Below, one piece after another: positions 1 to 6,426 of a stretch of 9,709 nucleotides of DNA (positions are counted from its first letter, which is position 1; every line of letters starts with the position of its first letter). Under the pieces are notes generated by a model, which saw only the letters and a list, made by a program, of their open reading frames with translations, did not search any database and was not told the DNA's origin. The translations under genes were made by a program, and so were the position numbers. This DNA is from JBARCX01 sp049794535 (lineage in GTDB: Bacteria > Pseudomonadota > Gammaproteobacteria > Xanthomonadales > Rhodanobacteraceae), in contig JBARCX010000405.1 in assembly GCA_049794535.1 (NCBI GenBank), forward strand, positions 1 through 9,709, written 5' to 3'.

Positions 1-138
1 AACTATCCGGCCCCAAAAGGAGCTGCGCCGGATGGGACGGGAAGTAGCTTGGTAGGTTATTACGCTGTACGGGTTTCAGATGGACAAATACGAGACTGGG
101 ATATCGCCAACTTCCGGCTCGGCGAGACAATTCATTGA
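1..138 (+). CDS. C-terminal end of an unidentified protein (partial)
   Basis: Frame 1 is open from the window edge to a TGA at 136-138 and gives 45 residues, beginning NYPAPKGAAPDG and ending FRLGETIH. I do not recognise the family. The stretch GYYAVRVSDGQIRDWD, with aromatics alternating with a DG turn, looks like a beta-hairpin of a small secreted or periplasmic protein, but that is only an impression. The start lies outside the window. It is on the same strand as the next gene, 101 bases away. A chance open frame of this length cannot be excluded. Confidence 0.45.
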   Translation, partial: NYPAPKGAAPDGTGSSLVGYYAVRVSDGQIRDWDIANFRLGETIH

Positions 139-239
139 GTCACGCTAGAATCAACTAGAGTGACAAAGGTGTCTGCTTTCACCCGAAACGGGCATGTCGA
201 AGCAAGATAATCAGCGCGGATGAATAGCCTTGGGTGCCT

Positions 240-818
240 ATGGAAACGACGAACGAATCAATGCTGTTTTTCGAGACAAAAGCAGTGTGGGCCGTCTGGC
301 TTGCAAAGAATCATCGTGAATCCAAGGGCATATGGCTTCGACTCGCTAAAAAGGCAGCAGCTACGCCTTCTGTCACTTATGCCGAAGCGGTAGAGATTGC
401 GCTGTGCTATGGATGGGTCGATGGCCAGAAGAAACCGGACAACGAACAATTCTGGCTGCAACGGTTCACGCCGAGGTCGGCAAAGAGCATCTGGTCAAAG
501 ATCAATCGCGATAAGGCAAGCAAGCTGATTGCAGATGGACAGATGAAAGCAGGGGGGCTCAAGGAAATTGAACGAGCCAAGGCGGATGGGCGTTGGGATA
601 AGGCGTATGACTCGCCGAGCGTTGCTACGGTACCCGCCGATTTTCAGGTGGCGCTTGAGAAGAATGCCAAGGCCAAGGCGTTCTTTGCGACGCTGGATCG
701 CCAGAATAGGTACGCCATGCTCTTCAGAATTCAGACGGCGAAGAAAGCTGAGACACGTGAGAAGCGTATTCAGACTTTCGTGAAAATGCTGGGTAACCAC
801 GAAAAAATCCATCCGTGA
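240..818 (+). CDS. YdeI/OmpD-associated family protein
   Basis: A 192-residue soluble protein with no signal peptide or membrane segment, so probably cytoplasmic. It resembles the YdeI/OmpD-associated (OmdA) family throughout. The N-terminal half has the motifs FFETKAVWAVWLAKNH, YGWVDGQKK and WLQRFTPRSAKSIWSKIN. The C-terminal half has the AFFATLDRQNRYAMLFRIQTAKK stretch and a final EKIHP, a common ending in this family. E. coli YdeI has been linked to stress and antimicrobial-peptide resistance, but no enzymatic activity is established, so a specific function should not be assigned. Start choice: ATG at 240 puts MxxTNE before the FFET motif, as I recall for relatives. An in-frame GTG at 234 would add two residues, and neither has a strong ribosome site. 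It appears to be a single-gene unit, followed by a possible weak terminator. Confidence 0.85.
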   Translation: METTNESMLFFETKAVWAVWLAKNHRESKGIWLRLAKKAAATPSVTYAEAVEIALCYGWVDGQKKPDNEQFWLQRFTPRSAKSIWSKINRDKASKLIADGQMKAGGLKEIERAKADGRWDKAYDSPSVATVPADFQVALEKNAKAKAFFATLDRQNRYAMLFRIQTAKKAETREKRIQTFVKMLGNHEKIHP

Positions 819-852
819 AGCATGTATTTCAATTTCCACGGAGTGCCTGGAT

Positions 853-875
853 GTCTTGTAAAGATAAGACTTTAT
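853..875 (+). terminator. Possible weak intrinsic terminator after the YdeI-family gene
   Basis: GTCTTGT (853-859) pairs with ATAAGAC (864-870) around an AAAG loop, with one G-U pair, and is followed directly by TTTAT. It starts 34 bases after the upstream stop codon. The stem is short and AT-rich, so termination would be weak. The shape and position are right, but the call is tentative. Confidence 0.3.
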
Positions 876-984
876 ATGCCTGAGTCACGTTAGGCTCTGG
901 GCTGGGGAAGCATCTTTGCAATAGTCGTGTTGGATAGTCCGTTGCAGCAGCTTCCATCGGTTAGGTCAGTAAGGGGCGCGGGCT

Positions 985-2370
985 ATGCGTAAACAAAGAG
1001 GACACGTCGGCGTCTGGTTACTGAGCGTGGTTTTGACGCTCATAGTCATGCTTGCCGGGCTATTCATCTGGAAGCGCCCGGACAACGCGATTCGAGTGGC
1101 TACGGCTAGTATTTCCGATGTGCTCTGTTCCGGTGTTTTTGTTTCGGGGCTTGCACCGGATCGTGTGTTTGCCGAGAACTATGCGCAAGACAAAGGCGTG
1201 GCGTTGCTGCTGCCACATCTGCATTACGCGGTCGATCGATTGAATCGACGCATCACTACGGATTGGCATGGCCACTTCGTGAATGTGTCCACGTACTACC
1301 CCTCCTATGGTTGCGCGCTGTCGTGGCAAACACCGAATGCCGCCACCTTGCAGGCGGCCCGTGATGCGGCAGGCCCCGCTGAGACCGAAGCGGTGGTAAA
1401 CACCCAGGATCCGGTGATTCGTGACGCACTCGAGCGTGCGTTTGCGGAACCGCAAACAGGTCCGCTCCGCCACGTTCATGCGATCGTGATTCTGCATGAT
1501 GGAAAGATCATCGCCGAGAAATACGCTGACGGTTTTGGTCCCGATACGCCGCAATTGGGGTATTCGGTCAGCAAGTCGGTGGTGCACGCGCTCGTTGGCA
1601 TTCTGGTCAGGCAAGGCAAGCTGGATGTGCAGGCACCAGCACCGATAGCTGCATGGAAGAATCCGAGCGATCCACGCCACGGCATGACGCTGGATCAGTT
1701 GCTGCGGATGACCTCGGGTCTCGCGCTTACCGAGGATGGAAGTGGCTTCGATCCCGTTTCCATCATGCTGTTCCGCATGCCTGATATGGCGGCGTATGCC
1801 GCACAGGCGAGGTTGCAGGTTGCACCGGGTTCAACGTGGGAATATTCCAGTGGGAATACCTTGCTCGTCGCTGGCGTGGTACGCGACACCGTCGGTGGCG
1901 GCGCACCCGGGTTGATCCGTTTCGCGCATCGTGAATTGTTCGATCCTATCGGCATGCATCATGTGCTGATGGAGTTTGATAGCGCGCAGACCATGATCGG
2001 ATCCACTCGCGTCTATGCGTCGGCACGCGATTGGGCGCGCTTCGGACAGCTATACCTCGATGGCGGTGTCGCGAACGGCCAACGAATTCTTCCGCAGGGC
2101 TGGGATACGTATGCCAGTCGTCCGACGCTCGATAGTCCTTATGGTTCTGGTTTCTGGACCAACGTGCCCGCACCGGGTAATAAGCAAGGCCATATCGATG
2201 GCATGCCATCGGATGCTTACTTCGCTTCTGGCTTGCAAGGCCAGCGCATCGTCATGGTGCCGTCAAAGCACCTGGTCATCGTGCGCTTGGGTACCACGAT
2301 CGATCCACCGCATTTCGATATCAAGGGGCTGGTCCGGCTCGTTGCCGATGTGTCTAGTGCGGTTCCATAG
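985..2370 (+). CDS. Membrane-anchored serine hydrolase, class C beta-lactamase/penicillin-binding fold
   Basis: A 461-residue protein. A short basic N-terminus (MRKQRGH) is followed by one hydrophobic helix at about residues 10-29, so it is probably anchored in the inner membrane with the enzyme domain in the periplasm. Residues about 40-130 form an N-terminal module with cysteines C48 (LCSGVFVSG) and C110 (YGCAL), which could form a disulfide. The catalytic domain of the beta-lactamase (PF00144) type follows. It has an SxxK motif at S194-V-S-K197 (nucleophile and general base), a Y287-S-S-G-N291 motif in the place of YxN, and G416-L-Q-G-Q420 near the C-terminus in the place of the KTG/HxG element. 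Family members include esterases, DD-peptidases and 6-aminohexanoate-dimer hydrolase-like enzymes; the substrate cannot be read from the sequence. AAGGGG at 971-976 lies eight bases before ATG 985 and supports this start. It is convergent with the beta-propeller gene. Confidence 0.87.
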   Translation: MRKQRGHVGVWLLSVVLTLIVMLAGLFIWKRPDNAIRVATASISDVLCSGVFVSGLAPDRVFAENYAQDKGVALLLPHLHYAVDRLNRRITTDWHGHFVNVSTYYPSYGCALSWQTPNAATLQAARDAAGPAETEAVVNTQDPVIRDALERAFAEPQTGPLRHVHAIVILHDGKIIAEKYADGFGPDTPQLGYSVSKSVVHALVGILVRQGKLDVQAPAPIAAWKNPSDPRHGMTLDQLLRMTSGLALTEDGSGFDPVSIMLFRMPDMAAYAAQARLQVAPGSTWEYSSGNTLLVAGVVRDTVGGGAPGLIRFAHRELFDPIGMHHVLMEFDSAQTMIGSTRVYASARDWARFGQLYLDGGVANGQRILPQGWDTYASRPTLDSPYGSGFWTNVPAPGNKQGHIDGMPSDAYFASGLQGQRIVMVPSKHLVIVRLGTTIDPPHFDIKGLVRLVADVSSAVP

Positions 2371-2387
2371 AGCGGCACTCGCCGAAG

Positions 2388-2438
2388 CACCTGTTCACAT
2401 CGGCCAGCGACGCAAACAGGTGGGACGCGAATCGTCCC
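2388..2438. terminator. Two adjacent inverted repeats in the convergent gap; possible bidirectional terminator
   Basis: The gap between the two convergent genes (2371-2477) holds CACCTGTT (2388-2395) with its perfect complement AACAGGTG (2415-2422), 19 bases apart. Immediately after comes the hairpin GGGACG (2422-2427), loop CGAAT, CGTCCC (2433-2438). The two share base 2422. Neither is followed by a U-tract on either strand, so classical intrinsic termination is doubtful. The position suits 3'-end processing or weak termination for both genes. Confidence 0.3.
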
Positions 2439-2477
2439 TATCGCATGGAGGTATCAGCCTGATCGTTCAGACAGCCC

Positions 2478-3656
2478 TTAATTCCGCGTATTCAAATGGC
2501 CGATCTTGGTCGTCACGGGTGCAAAGACACCAGCCTCCGTGAACCAGAGTAGGTCTGTTTTCTGATCCAGCACGATGTTGTAGTAGCCGCTATCGACCGA
2601 AGGAATCGTGTACTCCGTAAACCGAGCCGCCAGTGGATCGAGGCTACCAAGTAATCCCGCGTCCTCCTCAAACCAAAGGCGTCCATGGCGATCCACACGC
2701 ATGTCCTCCGCCTCAGCATTGGGCGTTGGGATGGGATATTCGATCCACCCTTGCGTCACAGATGGCTGGACAATATGGGGGCTGGGAGCTACCTGCGTAT
2801 TCGTCGCTGGCGTGCGTTCCCCATGGATGCGTGAAACGGTTGCAACCTGACTATTTGCGCTCAGCGCATTCGGAACGACATGCGCATCGCTGTGCGGGGC
2901 GGCAAATGGGTTGAGCAATGCCACGGCATCGGCGAAGTATTCCGACACCCAGACCGTTCCATTTGCATTTGCCACCACTCCAGCAGGGTTGCCGCCAAAC
3001 GTCGGCACCAGATAGGTGCTGATCACATTGGTATTCGGATTGAGACGGCGAACCTTGTTCGTGCCAGCTGCGCCAACACCATCGAAATTACGCTCGGCAA
3101 ACCAGACGTTGCCCCAGGGGTCCAGACTCAATTGCTCAATATTGTCGTCAGGGTGTTCCAGCGTCACCTTCCATTCGGTGACAACGCCACGTGGAGAGAG
3201 TCGGCCAACACCCGCGGTCTCAGAAAACCATTTGCTTCCATCCGGGGCGATCTGGATAAAGAACGGCGATGCGCCGGAGGGGACTGCATACTCCACAATC
3301 TTTCCGGTATTCGGGTCCAGATGCCCGATGGAGCGAGTCGCGCTATCGGTAAACCAGATGCCATCCATAGCAGTCTTGAGGATGAAAGGCTGACCACCAT
3401 TGGGCACTGGAAATTCAGAGGATGTGTTATCCGGATGGAAGACAGCAATTTTTCCCGCACTGGTCTCGGAATACCACACGCTGCCATCGCTGGCGATATC
3501 TACTCCCTGCGGAGAACTGGACGGGGACGGAGTCGCGAACTCGCTAATCGTTGCTTCAGCGGAGGCACCTTGGGTGTCAGCCGAAGACTGTGTTGGCATA
3601 ACGACGAGAGCAACGGACAGGATGGCGGGCGCAGCCAGGTACAGAATGCGTTTCAT
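2478..3656 (-). CDS. Exported Vgb-like (streptogramin lyase family) seven-bladed beta-propeller protein
   Basis: A 392-residue precursor. Residues 1-26 form a Sec signal peptide (MKRIL, hydrophobic core, then SSA before DTQG), so the mature protein is probably periplasmic or secreted. Seven repeats of the form (hydrophobic)-x-DG-x-(L/V)WF-(S/T/A)-E are visible at about residues 51, 91, 132, 175, 226, 318 and 360, as in the Vgb/virginiamycin B lyase-like propellers. A stretch of about 60 residues rich in A, S, N, P, V and T (about 251-312) is inserted between blades 5 and 6. True Vgb is a cytoplasmic streptogramin B lyase that uses His and Glu residues. I could not place those here with certainty, and export argues against that role, so no resistance function is inferred. 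Start choice: ATG at 3656-3654 begins the signal peptide and has AAGGA about eight bases upstream on the minus strand. The frame stays open to 3788, but that extension would hide the signal peptide. Confidence 0.85.
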   Translation of the reverse strand: MKRILYLAAPAILSVALVVMPTQSSADTQGASAEATISEFATPSPSSSPQGVDIASDGSVWYSETSAGKIAVFHPDNTSSEFPVPNGGQPFILKTAMDGIWFTDSATRSIGHLDPNTGKIVEYAVPSGASPFFIQIAPDGSKWFSETAGVGRLSPRGVVTEWKVTLEHPDDNIEQLSLDPWGNVWFAERNFDGVGAAGTNKVRRLNPNTNVISTYLVPTFGGNPAGVVANANGTVWVSEYFADAVALLNPFAAPHSDAHVVPNALSANSQVATVSRIHGERTPATNTQVAPSPHIVQPSVTQGWIEYPIPTPNAEAEDMRVDRHGRLWFEEDAGLLGSLDPLAARFTEYTIPSVDSGYYNIVLDQKTDLLWFTEAGVFAPVTTKIGHLNTRN

Positions 3657-3856
3657 CGCGGATTTCCTTGGGGGTAAATAGAAAATCGACATCGATACAG
3701 GCATGGGGTGATGCCACCCAGCCAAGCTATCTATGGGGAGGTGATGAGAGCGCATACGTCCTGGGTTTAATCCCACATTCCGTTCCATTACGGCTCAAAG
3801 TTCACACGCACGGATCGTTGCGTTTTATTTTGCGGAAGGGGATGGCGGCGAGCCTG

Positions 3857-3879
3857 TTAATGAGATACATTCTCATTTA
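3857..3879. promoter_or_regulatory. Fur operator (Fur box)
   Basis: AATGAGA (3859-3865) and TCTCATT (3871-3877) are perfect inverted repeats separated by TACAT, with one further outer pair (T3857/A3879). This matches the ATGAGAAT-type half sites of Fur operators in gammaproteobacteria. Fur with Fe2+ would bind here and repress the haem operon in iron-replete cells. A poor candidate -10 element, TACATT (3866-3871), lies inside the operator, with a weak TGGCGG at a 17-base spacing upstream. If correct, Fur binding would block RNA polymerase directly. The site is 158 bases before the hmuR start and 200 bases from the divergent start. Confidence 0.82.
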
Positions 3880-3971
3880 GTGACGGCGCGTCGGATCTAC
3901 CCGAACCCTCCGGAATGGTGCGGCCGTCGTCACGCCTCACTCCCCCACAACCCTAACGGCCGCCAGCCCCG

Positions 3972-3987
3972 GGCATCGTGTGATGCC
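3972..3987 (+). promoter_or_regulatory. Hairpin in the hmuR leader
   Basis: GGCATC (3972-3977), loop GTGT, GATGCC (3982-3987) form a perfect six-pair stem, with a possible extra G-U pair (3971/3988). It ends exactly where the next stem begins, so in the mRNA the two helices could stack end to end. No U-tract follows that would make it a terminator. Confidence 0.5.
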
Positions 3988-4030
3988 TCCTTTGCCAGCA
4001 AGCCGCGTGAAGTCTACGCATGGCAAAGGA
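3988..4030 (+). promoter_or_regulatory. Shine-Dalgarno-sequestering stem-loop of hmuR (candidate RNA thermometer or translational switch)
   Basis: TCCTTTGCCA (3988-3997) is the exact reverse complement of TGGCAAAGGA (4021-4030), and the right arm contains the full ribosome-binding site AAAGGA of hmuR. Inside the loop a second stem GCGT (4005-4008)/ACGC (4016-4019) closes a seven-base loop, leaving a 7x1 internal loop. The folded leader would therefore hide the ribosome site seven bases before ATG 4038. Haem-receptor mRNAs of Shigella (shuA) and pathogenic E. coli (chuA) have a FourU RNA thermometer at the same place. The pairing here is not a FourU type but could act alike. The pairing is seen directly; the regulatory role is inferred. 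Confidence 0.6.
4025..4030 (+). promoter_or_regulatory. Ribosome-binding site of hmuR
   Basis: AAAGGA lies seven bases before ATG 4038. It decides the start: the in-frame ATG at 4020 has no ribosome site of its own and would put MAKEHT in front of the signal peptide. The site is entirely inside the right arm of the stem at 3988-4030. Confidence 0.8.
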
Positions 4031-4037
4031 ACACACA

Positions 4038-6383
4038 ATGAGATTGCGCATTACCCCGCTGGCCGCCGTGATCTGCGCCGCGTTGACGCTGCCTGTGCAG
4101 GCGGCCGAGTCGGTCGCGTCTGCACCCAATGCACCGGCGCCCACTATGGATAACACGACGGATTTGCCGCGCGTCAAAGTGACAGCGATCAGTCCGGCTG
4201 TGCAGTTGAATACGCCAGGCACCATCTCGGTAATCGACCGACAGCAAATGGATCGGCACCTGGTCACCACCATTCGCGATTTGGTGCAGTACGAACCGGG
4301 CGTGTCGGTGATCGGTACAGCGGGTCGCTTCGGCCTCGATAGCTTCAATATTCGTGGCCTATCCGGCAATCGCACACGTATCGAGATTGACGGCGTGAGT
4401 TTGCCTGCATCGTTCGGTGCGGATGTAGGCGGTGGCAGCTTCCGTGCGGGGCGTAACTTTATCGATCTGGATGAAATCAAGCTGGTCGATATTGTGCGTG
4501 GCCCGGCTTCGGCCATTTATCCGTCTGATTCACTCGGCGGCATGGTGAGTCTTCAGACCAAGGATCCGGCTGACTATCTGCGTAATGGCCGTGATGTGTA
4601 TATTTCGCTGAAGGAGCAGTACGACAGCGCTGATCGCAGCATGGCTTCAACGGCCACCCTGGCCGGTGGCGATGCGCGTAACGGCATTTTGCTCGTGATG
4701 AGCCATCGCGAAGGTCAACAGACCAACAACATGGGCACGGTGGATACGCTGGGTGCAACCCGCACGCGTCCTGACCCGCTCACCTACGGGCTGGACAGCT
4801 TCCTTGGTAAATACGTGCACACTGCCGACAGCGGTCGCGTCGATCGCGTCATCGTCGACGGCTCACAGCAGCGTACGCGTACCAATAGCCTGTCCCAACT
4901 CAGCCCGACCATTCCCTTCTACCGTTCGCAAGATGAAAACGTGCGTGTGCGTGGCAGCGTGGGTCAGTCCTTTACGCAACTAAATAGTGCCTTGGCAGAC
5001 AGCCTGGATTGGGATGTCTATGGACAGGCAAGTCGTACCCGTACTAATACGCAAACCCAGGCTCAGACTCAGAGCCGCGCCATCATCAATCGCTTCTTCG
5101 AGAACGTGCCGTTACGCGAGCGCGTGTTCGGTGGCAAGTTGGTCGCGGTGAAGAAGCTGGGCGAGGGCAGTGCAGTCAGTCAGACCATCAGCTACGGCAT
5201 TGAGGCCTCGCGTACTTCGGCCAGTTCCAACGTTGGCGGTTATGGTGTGAATGTCGCTACGGGCGCCAGCGGTAGTGGCAAGAGCTTTATGCCAGGCAAC
5301 TATCCGTTGCATCTTATTCCGGATAGCGACACCGATCGTTACGCGCTATTCGGTCAGGATGAAATCACCGTATTAGACGGCCGTTTAAGCATCACACCAG
5401 GCGTACGTGTGGATCGTTACGACTATCAACCACAGAGTGATGCGCTGTACCAAAAATACAACACCGGCTTTGTGGCGCAGGACTACGAAAAGACGCGAGC
5501 CTCGCCGAAACTGGGCGTGATCTGGCGCTTCAATGAACACTTGAGTACGTATGCCAACTATGCGGCTGGTTTCCGTCCGCCGTTGTATAGCGAGATTGCC
5601 GGCGCATGGAACGAGCAGCCATTCCCCGGTCTCAACATCGCCTTCCTGCCCAACAACAATCTCAAGGCTGAGACCAGTCAGGGTATTGAGCTGGGCGTGC
5701 GTGGAAGCGGTGACATCGGTTGGTTCAATCTGGCCACGTACTACAACCGTTACAACAACTTTATTTGGTCCGGCTATGCGCTGAGCCCCTCGCAGGTTCC
5801 GGCGTGGGCTTACCAGATCAGCCCCGGCGCAGGGATGAATCTGTTCTTCCAATCGGTCAATGCGCGACGTGCGGTGATCAAGGGCGCTGAAGCCAGTGGC
5901 GTATTGCAACTGGGTGCCTTCAGCGACGTATTGCAGGGCTGGCAATTGAAAGGCAGCGCTGCGATAGCCAGCGGCAAGTTGATCCAACCCGGTGATACCG
6001 GATACAGCCCGCTCAACACGGTCGACCCGGCCAAGCTGGTGTTGGGTGTCGGTTACGAAGCCGAGGCGTGGGGCGCCGAGTTGGTCGGCACGGCGGTGCG
6101 GCGTCATACACGCTTGTCGGTGCCCAATGCGTTCCTTCCACCCGGCTACGGCACGTTGGACCTCTATGCGCATTACACACCGTTCGAAAACCTCGAACTG
6201 TATGCGGGCATCAGCAACCTCACGAACCGCAAGTATTGGGACTGGGGCAATTTGAACGGCGGCCTGCTCGGCAACCTCATTACGGGCAATGGCGTTAACG
6301 ACGCTGGTACCGGCGGTATTCCCGCCGACCGCCTGACCATGCCCGGCCGCACCTTCAGCGTGGCCGCCAAGATTTCTTTCTAA
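4038..6383 (+). CDS. hmuR: TonB-dependent haem receptor of the haemoglobin/transferrin/lactoferrin family
   Basis: A 781-residue outer-membrane receptor that would import haem using TonB energy. Residues 1-23 are a signal peptide (MRLRITPL, hydrophobic core, VQA before AESV). A TonB-box-like LPRVKVTA sits at about 43-50. The plug domain (about 55-175) includes FNIRGLSGNRTRIEIDGV and VDIVRGPASAIY. The rest is a 22-strand-type barrel, ending in the aromatic AAKISF typical of outer-membrane insertion. The FRAP motif is FRPP (512-515) and the NPNL counterpart is PNNNL (538-542). No histidine lies between them, where HemR/HmuR-type receptors have a haem-contacting one, and the plug tip (DGVSLPASFG region) also lacks one. 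Y517 is a possible ligand, since P. aeruginosa PhuR is reported to use a Tyr/His pair. Function rests on family resemblance plus the hmuSTUV genes directly downstream. Iron control by the Fur box and translational control by the leader stem are likely. Confidence 0.88.
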   Translation: MRLRITPLAAVICAALTLPVQAAESVASAPNAPAPTMDNTTDLPRVKVTAISPAVQLNTPGTISVIDRQQMDRHLVTTIRDLVQYEPGVSVIGTAGRFGLDSFNIRGLSGNRTRIEIDGVSLPASFGADVGGGSFRAGRNFIDLDEIKLVDIVRGPASAIYPSDSLGGMVSLQTKDPADYLRNGRDVYISLKEQYDSADRSMASTATLAGGDARNGILLVMSHREGQQTNNMGTVDTLGATRTRPDPLTYGLDSFLGKYVHTADSGRVDRVIVDGSQQRTRTNSLSQLSPTIPFYRSQDENVRVRGSVGQSFTQLNSALADSLDWDVYGQASRTRTNTQTQAQTQSRAIINRFFENVPLRERVFGGKLVAVKKLGEGSAVSQTISYGIEASRTSASSNVGGYGVNVATGASGSGKSFMPGNYPLHLIPDSDTDRYALFGQDEITVLDGRLSITPGVRVDRYDYQPQSDALYQKYNTGFVAQDYEKTRASPKLGVIWRFNEHLSTYANYAAGFRPPLYSEIAGAWNEQPFPGLNIAFLPNNNLKAETSQGIELGVRGSGDIGWFNLATYYNRYNNFIWSGYALSPSQVPAWAYQISPGAGMNLFFQSVNARRAVIKGAEASGVLQLGAFSDVLQGWQLKGSAAIASGKLIQPGDTGYSPLNTVDPAKLVLGVGYEAEAWGAELVGTAVRRHTRLSVPNAFLPPGYGTLDLYAHYTPFENLELYAGISNLTNRKYWDWGNLNGGLLGNLITGNGVNDAGTGGIPADRLTMPGRTFSVAAKISF

Positions 6384-6426
6384 AGATTTCCTTTTCGGAT
6401 TTCCATTTAATTTTGAGGACATAACG

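Larger units (their letters stand above)
3657..4037. promoter_or_regulatory. Divergent control region between the Vgb-like gene and hmuR
   Basis: This 381-base stretch has no gene I can support. From left to right it holds: the leader of the minus-strand Vgb-like gene, with a small GGGTG-ATGC-CACCC hairpin at 3706-3719; an AT-rich segment around 3820-3831; a Fur-type operator at 3857-3879; a loose GACGGC/GCCGTC inverted repeat (3882-3887 with 3923-3928); and two abutting hairpins (3972-4030) just before hmuR. I could not identify a convincing -35/-10 pair for the minus-strand gene. If transcription of hmuR begins near the operator, the hmuR leader is about 150 bases, long enough to carry post-transcriptional control. 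Confidence 0.6.

Noticed and set aside
182..192. CCCG-AAA-CGGG mini-hairpin after the partial gene, as a terminator
   Set aside because: The stem is only four pairs with a three-base loop and no T-tract follows; it is too weak to call.
914..944. TTGCAA (916-921) as a -35 box of a promoter for the serine hydrolase gene
   Set aside because: No reasonable -10 hexamer lies 16-18 bases downstream; the closest AT-rich hexamer is only about ten bases away.
1060..1680. Minus-strand open frame (206 codons) inside the serine hydrolase gene
   Set aside because: It is opposite the well-supported SxxK hydrolase, has no plausible ribosome site and no recognisable features.
2880..3677. Plus-strand open frame (265 codons) opposite the Vgb-like gene
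   Set aside because: The minus strand here encodes a signal peptide and regular propeller repeats; the plus-strand product is rich in Arg, Gly and Cys with no domain pattern, as expected of a shadow frame.
3706..3719. GGGTG-ATGC-CACCC hairpin as a terminator or riboswitch for the Vgb-like gene
   Set aside because: It has a five-pair stem with no U-tract on either strand and no further structure matching a known riboswitch; it is only noted as part of the leader.
4020..4037. Upstream in-frame ATG at 4020 as the hmuR start
   Set aside because: No ribosome site precedes it, and it would put MAKEHT in front of a normal signal peptide; ATG 4038 has AAAGGA at ideal spacing.
5385..6422. Long antisense open frame (345 codons) opposite the end of hmuR
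   Set aside because: It lies wholly opposite a clearly conserved receptor, its translation has no recognisable family features, and long antisense frames are common in GC-rich genes.
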